DNA from: JBEIUL01 sp044356865
GTDB lineage: Bacteria > Planctomycetota > Phycisphaerae > Phycisphaerales > SM1A02
Direction: 5' to 3'
DNA length: 13,872 bases
Assembly: GCA_044356865.1 (NCBI GenBank)
Contig: JBIKVN010000066.1
Location: 1-13,872 of the forward strand
Shown here: positions 1-7,293 of the stretch, piece after piece
Position numbering within the stretch: position 1 is the stretch's first letter
Layout: each line of letters starts with the position of its first letter
The notes under the pieces: model-generated
Seen by the model: only the letters and a program-made list of their open reading frames with translations
Database searches by the model: none
What the model was told of the DNA's origin: nothing
Made by a program: the position numbers and the translations under genes

Positions 1-20
1 CCGTGCGGAGGGACCGGGTC
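1..20 (-). terminator. Partial intrinsic terminator downstream of the subtilase gene
   Basis: Bases 1-20 are identical to 13081-13100, which form the promoter-proximal half (as read on the minus strand) of a 14-bp hairpin terminator downstream of the PEP-CTERM-like gene. Here the second half of the stem would lie left of the window, so the hairpin itself cannot be seen. It lies about 45 bp past the stop codon of the minus-strand subtilase gene, the right place to end that transcript. The call rests on homology to the complete right-hand copy. Confidence 0.55.
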
Positions 21-59
21 GACTGGACTGGTCTCGTTCGCGCCTCAGCGCCGCCGCCG
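1..59. repeat. Left copy of a duplicated 3'-flank/terminator sequence
   Basis: Three blocks match the region at 13081-13151 in the same order and orientation. They are 1-24 (24 bp identical to 13081-13104), 33-42 (identical to 13118-13127) and 43-59 (identical to 13135-13151). The connecting bases differ and are shorter in this copy. In the right copy the last block is the end of the PEP-CTERM-like gene (its Arg codons and TGA). In this copy the same bases lie just beyond the subtilase stop and are not used as the end of a recognisable gene. Confidence 0.8.
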
Positions 60-64
60 TCCCG

Positions 65-2719
65 TCAGGGCTTCGCCCGCAGCGTCTCGATGGTCCGCTT
101 CGGGTTGATGATGAACCGGCCGGGACGGTCGGGAATCGGATCGGCGTTCTCGCGGATGATCGCGATCACCTCGGCGGGCTCGAGTCCGGGCCGAAGGGCC
201 AGGATCTTGGCCGCGAGGTTCGCGACCTGCGGCGCGGCCATCGAGGTCCCCGAGAAGGGAATCGTCCGGCCGCCCGGCACGAGGCTCGGGATGCGGTAGC
301 CGTTCGCGTAGAGCTCGACGTTCGCGCCGGTCGAGGTGAAGGTCGTGAAGCGGTCCTGGTCGTCGACGGCGCCGACCGTGAGCAGGTTCGGCAGCCGCAA
401 GCCCGCCGGCACGTACTCGGCGAAGTCGACGTCGTTGTCCTCGTTGCCCGAGCCGGCGATGAAGAGGACGTCGGGGGCCGAGCGGATCGCCTCCTCGAGC
501 CCGTCGCGGAAGGGCCGGAAGATCCGCCGGCTGAGCTCGGCCCGCTCCTCGGGCGATCCGCCGGCGCCGGTCGCCGACAGCATGCCCTCGAAGGCCGAGC
601 GGCCGATTCGCCAGCTCATGTTCACGACGCGGGCATCGGCGGCGCGGAGGTACGCGACGGCCTGACGGCACGACTCGCCCCAGCGCGAGCCGAGCTCGAC
701 GGTGGGGGCCTCGTCGGGAATCGACTTCCACGGCCAGTTCTCGGTGACGTGCACGAGGCGGGCGAACGGGTTGCCCGCGACCGCGACGCCGGCCACGTGG
801 GTGCCGTGGGCGTAGTTGCCGATGAGGCCCATGTCGTCGTTGAAGTCGCGGAGGGTGTCGTCGCGCAGCGAGCGGTAGTGCTCCTGGAAGCGGGTGACGC
901 CCTCGTTCTCGATGCCGGCCTGCATGTCCTGCGCGGCGGCGACGAAGTCGATGAGCGTGTCGCGGTCGCCCTTCAGCCCGTCGAGCGAGGCGAGCGTCCC
1001 GACGGACGGCCGGCGGTCAAGACCGAAGGCGATGCCGTGGAGGTCGTCGACGAAGCCGTTCCCGTCGTCGTCCTTTCCGTTGGCGGACTCGGCGGGGTTC
1101 TTCCAGAGCCGGTCCGGGTAGAGCGCGACGTCGACGCCGGAATCCCAGATGCCCACGACGACCGGCGTCGCCGCGTCGTCGGCGGCGAGCTCGACGAGAC
1201 GGACGTCCCACTTGCTCGCGGCCTTCGCGGCGTTCGCGTTCGCATCGATGATCTCGCCGTAGACCGCGGCCACGTGCGGCAGCAGGGGAAGCAGCACCTC
1301 GAGCGTCAGCTTCGACTCGACGAGCGAGGCGACGATCTCGGCGCCGGCCTCGCCGTTCGCGGCGGCGATGAGGGGATCGAGCGAGGCCTTGAGCGACGCC
1401 TCGACGAGCTCGCGGCTGATCATCCGCGCCTGCCCGCGGATGCCCAGCATCCGGTCCTTCACCAGCTCGTACGGCTGGGCCGACATGCGTTCCTTGAGCG
1501 ACTTCCGGAACGCGGCGATGAACGCCGGGTCGGCGCGGTCCGGCGACGCGGCGGCGGCGTCGGAGAGCGCCCGCAGCACGTGTCCGCGGCTCGCGCGTTC
1601 CTGCTCCTTGGTGTCGAGCGTGCCGGCGCGGTCGGACCAGAGGATCGCGAGGTCGAGGTCGCCCTTCAGCTGGTAGGCGCTCGACAGCAGCTCGTAGTAG
1701 CCCTGCAGCGTCGCGGTGTCGGCGATCTCGTAGGTCTCGAGGTCGGTCTCGGCGTCGAGGATGAGGTTCTCGAGGATCGGGTCGAATCTCGCCGGATCGC
1801 CGAGGATCTCGAGGGCCGTGCCGGTGATCGGGTAGGTGTGGCGGGGCAGGTCGTCGGCGGTGCGCACGACGATCTTGCCGCCGGGCGGGGGGGCGTCGCC
1901 GTCGGCGGGCTTCGGGTTCACGAGCTCGGCGACGGTGACCGGCAGGTCGAAGGTCTTCGGGTCGACCGCGCCGAAGGTCGCGTTGCGGACGGTGAGGACC
2001 AGTTCCTGGCCCAGCTGCCGCTGCGTGGTGACCATGGGAACCCGCACCGATCCCGCGGGCGTCTCGAACGCGCGATAGTCCGAGAGCACCGTCGTGACCG
2101 GCATGCGGCCCGTCGGCAGGTCGACCGTCGACTCCTCGCCGCGGGGCAGGCCGGTCTCCTTCTCGAACCAGAGCGTCGCGGCGAGGTCGCCCTTCACGGC
2201 CTTCACCTTCCAGCAGGACGCGCCGCCGAACTCGCCGTCGCCGACCGTCTCGAGCGAGTCCCAGCGAGTGCCCGGATCGGCCTCGCGCAGGAAGTCGGCC
2301 TCGCGGGCGGCCGCCGCGGTCTCGCCGCGGGTCAGGAGCCGCGACCCGAGCGAGCCGATCTCCCAGCCCACGGTGCCGTCGTAGCCGGTGCGGATCTCGG
2401 GCATGCCGGGCAGGGCGATGGTCGTCAGGCTGCGGGCCGGCGCCGCGCGGGCGACGGTGAAGGTGCCCTCGAGGCCCGCGGCCGGGATCCTGATCGTGCC
2501 GTCGATCTGCATCGAGCCGAGCCGGGTCCAGGCCTCGGTGCCGCCGATCGCGGCCGCGCCGCGCTCAAGGACCGCGGCGCCTGAGGGACGCTCGGCGGCG
2601 GCCGCGGCCGGTGGCGTGGCGGCGGGCGGCGTCGCCGAGGCGAGCGACCACGGGAACGCGAGCGAGATCAGGAGGGCCGGGACCTGGAAGCGGGCGAGAC
2701 GAACGGAAGTGAGTGGCAT
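65..2719 (-). CDS. Secreted S8 family (subtilisin-like) serine peptidase with LolA-like N-terminal domain
   Basis: An 884-residue exported serine endopeptidase. The start at 2719 gives a signal peptide (hydrophobic stretch about residues 8-28, likely cleavage near ASA-T). Residues about 45-270 resemble the LolA/outer-membrane-lipoprotein-sorting-like domain of planctomycete and acidobacterial proteins: 'GGTEAW', a repeated beta pattern, 'YDG..GWE', 'WFEKETGLP', 'LSDYR'. Residues about 300-500 are helical and TPR-like ('YYELLSSAYQLKGDLDLAILWSDRA'-type). The subtilase domain covers about 515-880 with the full catalytic set: Asp526 in GIWDSGVD, His638 in HGTHVAG, oxyanion Asn759 in AGSGNED and Ser826 in SGTSMAAP. 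A Ca-loop-like 'NGKDDDGNGFVDD' follows the Asp motif, as in many S8 enzymes. All catalytic residues are present, so activity is expected. No strong Shine-Dalgarno sequence is seen. The gene is divergent from the winged-helix regulator at 2827. What it cuts is unknown. Confidence 0.93.
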   Translation of the reverse strand: MPLTSVRLARFQVPALLISLAFPWSLASATPPAATPPAAAAAERPSGAAVLERGAAAIGGTEAWTRLGSMQIDGTIRIPAAGLEGTFTVARAAPARSLTTIALPGMPEIRTGYDGTVGWEIGSLGSRLLTRGETAAAAREADFLREADPGTRWDSLETVGDGEFGGASCWKVKAVKGDLAATLWFEKETGLPRGEESTVDLPTGRMPVTTVLSDYRAFETPAGSVRVPMVTTQRQLGQELVLTVRNATFGAVDPKTFDLPVTVAELVNPKPADGDAPPPGGKIVVRTADDLPRHTYPITGTALEILGDPARFDPILENLILDAETDLETYEIADTATLQGYYELLSSAYQLKGDLDLAILWSDRAGTLDTKEQERASRGHVLRALSDAAAASPDRADPAFIAAFRKSLKERMSAQPYELVKDRMLGIRGQARMISRELVEASLKASLDPLIAAANGEAGAEIVASLVESKLTLEVLLPLLPHVAAVYGEIIDANANAAKAASKWDVRLVELAADDAATPVVVGIWDSGVDVALYPDRLWKNPAESANGKDDDGNGFVDDLHGIAFGLDRRPSVGTLASLDGLKGDRDTLIDFVAAAQDMQAGIENEGVTRFQEHYRSLRDDTLRDFNDDMGLIGNYAHGTHVAGVAVAGNPFARLVHVTENWPWKSIPDEAPTVELGSRWGESCRQAVAYLRAADARVVNMSWRIGRSAFEGMLSATGAGGSPEERAELSRRIFRPFRDGLEEAIRSAPDVLFIAGSGNEDNDVDFAEYVPAGLRLPNLLTVGAVDDQDRFTTFTSTGANVELYANGYRIPSLVPGGRTIPFSGTSMAAPQVANLAAKILALRPGLEPAEVIAIIRENADPIPDRPGRFIINPKRTIETLRAKP

Positions 2720-2749
2720 GGCGGGTCTTTCGGAAGACGGGGCGGCGAT

Positions 2750-2771
2750 TTCGGATCTGCTTCGGATCTGC
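2750..2771. repeat. 11-bp tandem duplication in the subtilase leader
   Basis: The unit TTCGGATCTGC occurs twice head to tail (2750-2760 and 2761-2771) and is followed by a third partial TTC. It lies in the untranslated leader of the minus-strand subtilase gene, 30-52 bp upstream of its start and outside the palindrome at 2791-2812. It could be a recent slippage duplication or a repeated protein-binding site. Confidence 0.75.
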
Positions 2772-2789
2772 TTCTCCGCCGAATAGTTC

Positions 2790-2819
2790 TTGTGAACTTG
2801 ACGAGATTCACACTATAGC
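2790..2819 (+). promoter_or_regulatory. Promoter with overlapping TGTGAA-N10-TTCACA operator
   Basis: A perfect 6-bp inverted repeat, TGTGAA (2791-2796) and TTCACA (2807-2812) with centres 16 bp apart, sits in the 107-bp gap between the divergent subtilase and regulator genes. It overlaps a plausible plus-strand promoter: -35 TTGTGA (2790-2795), 18-bp spacer, -10 TATAGC (2814-2819). The predicted transcript would begin within a base or two of the regulator ATG at 2827, implying a leaderless or nearly leaderless mRNA; no Shine-Dalgarno sequence precedes that ATG. The palindrome lies about 72 bp upstream of the subtilase start, so one dimeric regulator could control both directions. The palindrome is directly visible; the promoter assignment is inferred. 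Confidence 0.55.
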
Positions 2820-2826
2820 CGACCCT

Positions 2827-3429
2827 ATGAACCCGATGCCCCGGCCGAAGTTGCACCTTGTTTCCCGTCCCGCCGACTGGAATCTCATGATGGGCCGGGT
2901 CCGCTTCGAGCTGCTCGAGGCGATGCGGTCGCTGGCGCCGTGCTCGGTCCGCGAGCTGGCCCTCGCCCTCGACCGGCCGGCCGACTCGATCTATCCGCAC
3001 CTCCGTCCGCTCGTCCGGATCGGCGTGGTCCGCGAGGTCGGCGAACGGCCGGGGCGGACGCGTCCGGAACGGGTCTACGACCTCGCGGCCGACGACTTTC
3101 GCCCGATGTTCAATTCGACCCGCCGCACCGTCACCGCGAAGGTCGTCGACCGCTCGATGCGGACGATGGCCGGCATCGTCGCCCGCACCTCGCGGGCCGC
3201 GGCCGCGGCCGGCCGGATCGCGTGGGAGCCCGACGACCAGAACGTCGTCGGCAAGGTCGAACACGCCTGGCTCACGCCCAAGGAGTTCGCCGAGGTCCGC
3301 GCGCGGTTCCGCTCGATCAAGCGATTCCTCGACGGGCGCCGCACCCGCCGCGACGGCACTCTGTACATGACCGCCTTCTTCATGCTCCCGGTCGCCCGGT
3401 CGCGCGGCGCTCGCGCCCCGAGCCCCTGA
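2827..3429 (+). CDS. Winged helix-turn-helix transcriptional regulator (ArsR/PadR-like)
   Basis: A 200-residue cytoplasmic protein. Residues about 20-88 form a winged helix: a first helix 'GRVRFELLEAMRSL', the HTH pair 'CSVRELALALDRPADSIYPHLRPLVRIGVV' and a wing rich in Arg/Gly ending '.RVYDLA'. This matches the general ArsR/HTH_20 pattern. The C-terminal half (about 100-200) is helical, with an 'AWLTPKEFAEVRARF' helix that could serve dimerisation or ligand sensing. No metal-binding Cys/His cluster is visible. The ATG at 2827 was chosen because it precedes the conserved helix and lies just after the predicted promoter; the frame is also open further upstream to 2713, but that would run through the operator. 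It is 17 bp from the esterase-fusion gene, so probably co-transcribed, and divergent from the protease. Ligand and targets are unknown; autoregulation through the palindrome at 2791-2812 is the simplest guess. Confidence 0.85.
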   Translation: MNPMPRPKLHLVSRPADWNLMMGRVRFELLEAMRSLAPCSVRELALALDRPADSIYPHLRPLVRIGVVREVGERPGRTRPERVYDLAADDFRPMFNSTRRTVTAKVVDRSMRTMAGIVARTSRAAAAAGRIAWEPDDQNVVGKVEHAWLTPKEFAEVRARFRSIKRFLDGRRTRRDGTLYMTAFFMLPVARSRGARAPSP

Positions 3430-3446
3430 CGAACGAGAACCCACCC

Positions 3447-5885
3447 ATGCGCTTCCTCGCCCTCGCCCCGTTGCTCGTGACCGCGTTCCTTCCCTGCGGA
3501 TTCCTCCCGGCCGCCCGCGCCGCCGACCCTCCCGCGGACGAGGCGCCGCTGCCTCGCCGGGCCGGGCCGTTCGGCTTCGGTCTCGCCGAGAACACGCCCG
3601 GTCGCGTCGAGATCTCCGTGGTCCAGCCCGGTCTGCCCGCGGCCCGCGCCGGCATCGCGGCCGGCTCGGTCGTGCAGGCGGCGAACGGCCGGCCGATCGC
3701 CACGGGCGACGAGTTGCGGCGGCTCCTGCGGTCGGTCAAGGTCGGGGACACCGTCGAGCTCTCGCTCCGGCAGGGCGACGGGCCGGTCACGAACGTCACG
3801 CTGAAGGCCGAACCGGCGTACGAACAGGTCCCCGGCAGCACCGTCACCTACGGCAGCGTCCGCGTGCCCGACGGCTACCGCCTGCGGACCATCGTCACCG
3901 AGCCCGCCGAGCCGGAGGACTCGCCGCTCGCGACGGACGGCAAGCTCCCGGCGTTCCTCTACGTCTCGGGCATCATCTGCGACACCGTCGACCGGCCGCT
4001 GTCGCCCGATGCGGTCGACACGCGGATCGTGCACGCGATGGCGAAGGCCGGCTTCGTCACGATGCGGGTGGACAAGCCCGGCGTCGGCGACAGCGAAGGC
4101 CCGCCGTGCGGCGAGATCGACCTCGAGACCGAGCTCGCCGGCTACGCGGCGGCGCTCAAGCAGCTGTCGGAGATGCCCGGCGTCGACCCGCAGCGACTCT
4201 TCGTCTTCGGCCACTCGATGGGCGGGGTGCTGGCGCCGTACCTGAGCGCGACGGTGCCCGTCCGCGGCAGCATCGTCTACGGCACGCTCGCCCGCACCTG
4301 GTTCGAGTACCAGCTCGAGAACACCCGCCGGCAGGCCGCGATGCAGCCGGGCGTCACCGAGTCGCAGGTCACCCAGGCGGTGCTCGACGAGGCGAAGACG
4401 AGCGCGATGATCCTCATCGACAAGAAGACGCTCGGCGACGTCTGGGAGCGCTGGCCCGAGCTGCGGCAGCCGACCCAGGGCACGATGTTCGACGAGAACC
4501 ACATGTCGACCCGCGGCATGCCCTTCTTCCACCAGCTCCAGGACCTCAATCTCGCCAAGGCCTGGGAGGATTCGACGGGCGCCGTGCTCGCGGTCTACGG
4601 CGAGTTCGACTGGGTGACCGCCGAGAGCGACCACCGGAAGATCGTGGACATCGTGAACGCCCGCACCGCGGGGGCGGGCACGCTGCTCGTGCGGCCCCGC
4701 GCCGACCACGGCTTCACGCTGCATCCCGACCTCGCGGCGAGCCGCACCGCGATGGGACGGGGCCAGTTCGACGAGGGACTCCCGCCCGCGATCCTCGACT
4801 GGATCGCTTCCGTCGAGGGACGCCCGCTCGCGGTCCGCCCCGGGCCGCCGGCGGCGCTCCGTGCCTGGCAGCGCCTGCCCACCGAGGCGTACCCGGGCAA
4901 GCAGGACGACATCTTCTTCGCGAGCGACACCGTCGGCTGGTACGGAAACGGCGCGGGCAAGGTCTTCCGGACCGAGGATGGCGGCGACACCTGGACGAAA
5001 GTCTGGGAGAAGCCGGGGACGTTCGTGCGTTGCCTCGCGTTCGTCGACGAGGATGTCGGCGTCCTCGGGAACATCGGGCCGGGCTACTTCCCGGGCGTCA
5101 CCGATCCGGTTCCCATCTACCGCACCGAGGACGGCGGCCGCACCTGGACGCCGGTCACCGAGATCGAGGGCCCGCCGGTCGTCGGGCTCTGCGCCTTCGA
5201 CATCGTTTCGGTGCCGTTCATCGACTCGGGCAGGCTCGAGCGGCGTCCTCGCCTCGTGGCCGCGGGCCGCGTCGGCGGGCCGGCCGCGTACCTCTGGTCC
5301 GACGACCTCGGCAGGAGCTGGAAGCAGGGGAAGCTGCCCGACGGCGCCGCGATGGCATTCGACGTGACGTTCCTCGACGAGAAGCGCGGCTTCATCGCGT
5401 CGGCGACGAGCGCCGAGGTGCCGCAGGCGAACGGGACGATCCTCGCGACCGAGGACGGCGGCTCGACCTGGAAGGAGGTCTACCGATCGACCCGTCCGTG
5501 GGAGGTCACCTGGAAGTTCTCGTTCCCCGACGCCCAGACCGGCTACTGCACGATCCAGTCCTACGACCCCGATCCGAAGTCGTCACGGCGCTTCGTCGCG
5601 AAGACCGTCGACGGCGGGCGGTCGTGGCACGAGATCCCGCTCGTCGACGACCACCGCGTGCGCGAGTTCGGCGTCGCCTTCCTCGATGCGGACACGGGAT
5701 TCGTCGGGGCGATGCCGCACGGCTTCATGACCGTCGACGGCGGGGCCAGCTGGCACCCCGCGGCGTTCGGGAACGCGGTCAACAAGATCCGCCTGCGGCG
5801 TTCGGAGGACGGGATCACCGCCTACGCGATCGGGACCGAGGTCCATCGATTGCGGCTCGCGAAGGCCGATCGGGACGGGAGTTGA
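3447..5885 (+). CDS. Secreted PDZ / alpha-beta hydrolase / Asp-box beta-propeller fusion protein
   Basis: An 812-residue exported protein. Signal peptide: residues 1-25 (cleavage near ARA-A). PDZ domain: about 40-122, with a 'PGLPAARAGI..GSVVQAANGRPI' core as in HtrA/C-terminal-processing-peptidase PDZs. Alpha/beta hydrolase: about 125-455, with nucleophile Ser257 in GHSMGG, likely acid Asp388 in YGEFDW and His421 in RADHGF, as in dipeptidyl-peptidase/esterase-type 'alpha/beta hydrolase family' proteins. C-terminal domain: about 480-805, with six Asp-boxes of type (S/T)xDxGxxW ending at Trp516, 567, 625, 675, 727 and 769, spaced 42-58 residues apart. This is what a sialidase/YCF48/sortilin-like propeller of about six blades would show. 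The triad looks intact, so an esterase or peptidase is likely, with PDZ and propeller binding partners or substrate. The start at 3447 follows the regulator stop by 17 bp, with only a weak GAGA upstream. The 3' end overlaps the convergent propeller gene by 71 bp. Confidence 0.9.
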   Translation: MRFLALAPLLVTAFLPCGFLPAARAADPPADEAPLPRRAGPFGFGLAENTPGRVEISVVQPGLPAARAGIAAGSVVQAANGRPIATGDELRRLLRSVKVGDTVELSLRQGDGPVTNVTLKAEPAYEQVPGSTVTYGSVRVPDGYRLRTIVTEPAEPEDSPLATDGKLPAFLYVSGIICDTVDRPLSPDAVDTRIVHAMAKAGFVTMRVDKPGVGDSEGPPCGEIDLETELAGYAAALKQLSEMPGVDPQRLFVFGHSMGGVLAPYLSATVPVRGSIVYGTLARTWFEYQLENTRRQAAMQPGVTESQVTQAVLDEAKTSAMILIDKKTLGDVWERWPELRQPTQGTMFDENHMSTRGMPFFHQLQDLNLAKAWEDSTGAVLAVYGEFDWVTAESDHRKIVDIVNARTAGAGTLLVRPRADHGFTLHPDLAASRTAMGRGQFDEGLPPAILDWIASVEGRPLAVRPGPPAALRAWQRLPTEAYPGKQDDIFFASDTVGWYGNGAGKVFRTEDGGDTWTKVWEKPGTFVRCLAFVDEDVGVLGNIGPGYFPGVTDPVPIYRTEDGGRTWTPVTEIEGPPVVGLCAFDIVSVPFIDSGRLERRPRLVAAGRVGGPAAYLWSDDLGRSWKQGKLPDGAAMAFDVTFLDEKRGFIASATSAEVPQANGTILATEDGGSTWKEVYRSTRPWEVTWKFSFPDAQTGYCTIQSYDPDPKSSRRFVAKTVDGGRSWHEIPLVDDHRVREFGVAFLDADTGFVGAMPHGFMTVDGGASWHPAAFGNAVNKIRLRRSEDGITAYAIGTEVHRLRLAKADRDGS

Positions 5886-7206
5886 ACGACGCCGCGATCC
5901 CGCCCCGGCACGGGCCCCACTCGGCGAGGATCACCGCGAGGTCGGCCGCGTTCGTCTGGCCGTTGCCGTCGAGGTCGCCGGCGGGGGTTCCCCACGCCGC
6001 GAGCAGGAGCGCGAGATCCGCGGCATCGACGGTCCGGTTGCCGTCGAGGTCCGCCGGGCAGGGGACGACCCCGGTCGGGAGGACCCCGATGTTCAGGAGC
6101 AGGCGGTTCGCGGTGTAGACCAGGCCGTTCACCGGGTTGTAGGCGATGTCGACCGGCTGGACGAGCGATGGCCCGAGCGGCACGAGCCCGACCTGCGTGT
6201 CGGTCGCCGCGTCGATCACGGCGATCGAGTGGCTCCACTCGTTCACCCAGTAGATCCGGCCGGCCTCGGGGCTGAAGCAGAAGGCGGTCGGCTCGTCGCC
6301 GGCGGGAAGCGTGGCGAGCACGGTGTTCGTCGCGCCTCCGATCACCGAGACCGAGCAGGCGGGCGGGGTGCCCGGGCCCGGCGCCCCGACGTTCGAGCAG
6401 TAGACCTTGTTGCCGACGGGATTGTGGATCATCGCGGTCGGGCCGTCGCCCACCGCGACCGTCGCGACCACCGCGTTGGTCGCCCCGTCGATCACCGTCA
6501 CCGTGTCGGAGCCGTAGTTCGAGCAGTAGACCCGGTTGTTCTGCGGATTGAACAGGATCCCGCGGGGCAGGTTGCCGACGGGAATCGTCGCGATCACCGC
6601 GTTGGTCGCCCCGGAGATCACCGAGACGCTCTGGCTGCCGGCGTTCGGGCAGTAGACCTTGTTCGAGACCGGGTTGTGGCAGATGACCCGCGGGGTCGAA
6701 CCGACCGGCACCGTCGCGAGGACCGCGTTCGTCGTCCCGTCGATCACCGTGACGTTGTTCGAGAACTCGTTCGCGCAGTAGATGCGGTTGTCGTTGGGGT
6801 TGTAGCAGAGGGCCCGCGGCCCGTCGCCGACGGGGACGGTCGCGAGGATCTGGTTCGTCACGCCGTCGATGACCGTCACGAGGTCGGCGAAGTAGTTCGC
6901 GACGTAGACCCGGTTGTTCTGGGTGTTGAGGCAGAAGTCGCGGGGGCCCGCGGCCACCGGGATCGTGGCGATGATCGCGTCGGTGGCGCCGTCGATGACG
7001 GTCACGCTCTCGCTCGACGGGGCGCCGGTCTGCGGCGTGTTCGCGCTGTAGAGCCTGTTGACGATCGGGTTGTAGAGGAGGTCTCGCGGCGCCGTCGGCG
7101 GGGGCAGCGGGATGAAGCGGAGGTCCTGGGCCGCCGCGGCGCCGGCGAAGAGGACGGTTGCGAGGGCTGCGTCGAGAAGGCGGTGTCCGGTTCGGCGGGG
7201 AGGCAT
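5815..7206 (-). CDS. Secreted YVTN/YncE-type beta-propeller protein with dockerin-like C-terminus
   Basis: A 463-residue exported protein. Signal peptide: residues 1-26 (ends AAAQ). Residues 40-376 are seven full repeats plus one partial repeat of the pattern PR-x5-NP-x3-N(R/K)(V/I)Y-x2-N-x6-VTVIDG(A/T)TN-x3-ATVPVG. Four consecutive repeats are exactly 42 residues long. This is the YVTN (surface-layer/40-residue) family, expected to fold as a seven-bladed propeller. Residues 384-433 carry two dockerin-like calcium loops, DLDGNRTVDAADL and DLDGNGQTNAADL, each ending in a W-G pair. After 'WGPC' a 30-residue Ser/Arg-rich tail runs on to the stop, most of it antisense to the convergent esterase-fusion gene. 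It is a likely binding or structural cell-surface protein rather than an enzyme. It is last in a minus-strand cluster, 87 bp after the small TM protein gene. There is an AAAGGA about 12 nt upstream of the start. Confidence 0.9.
   Translation of the reverse strand: MPPRRTGHRLLDAALATVLFAGAAAAQDLRFIPLPPPTAPRDLLYNPIVNRLYSANTPQTGAPSSESVTVIDGATDAIIATIPVAAGPRDFCLNTQNNRVYVANYFADLVTVIDGVTNQILATVPVGDGPRALCYNPNDNRIYCANEFSNNVTVIDGTTNAVLATVPVGSTPRVICHNPVSNKVYCPNAGSQSVSVISGATNAVIATIPVGNLPRGILFNPQNNRVYCSNYGSDTVTVIDGATNAVVATVAVGDGPTAMIHNPVGNKVYCSNVGAPGPGTPPACSVSVIGGATNTVLATLPAGDEPTAFCFSPEAGRIYWVNEWSHSIAVIDAATDTQVGLVPLGPSLVQPVDIAYNPVNGLVYTANRLLLNIGVLPTGVVPCPADLDGNRTVDAADLALLLAAWGTPAGDLDGNGQTNAADLAVILAEWGPCRGGIAASFNSRPDRPSRAAIDGPRSRSRRR
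6079..7089 (-). repeat. 126-bp coding repeats (propeller blades)
   Basis: Each unit encodes one blade of the YVTN propeller. Four units of exactly 126 bp occupy 6442-6945; less regular copies (48 to 50 residues, or partial) lie on both sides. The repeated protein signature is NRVYC.N followed by VTVIDGATNAV.ATVPVG. The similarity at DNA level makes the region prone to copy-number change by recombination. Confidence 0.85.
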
Positions 7207-7293
7207 GGTGCGGGAACGGTCCTTTCGGTCCGTGGATTGCCGTCCATGAGCAAGAGTTTGGTTCTCGGTCTCGCGATCGACCTTTCCCGCCGG

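Noticed and set aside
45..731. Minus-strand frame ending in four Arg codons at the left edge, as if a PEP-CTERM tail
   Set aside because: It is out of frame with the subtilase across its length and lacks the hydrophobic helix; only its last bases match the duplicated gene-end block, which is reported as a repeat instead.
749..2584. 611-residue plus-strand open frame antisense to the subtilase gene
   Set aside because: Composition is Arg/Gly/Val/Asp repeats typical of the antisense shadow of a high-GC gene; no domain, no signal peptide, while the opposite strand has a complete catalytic set.
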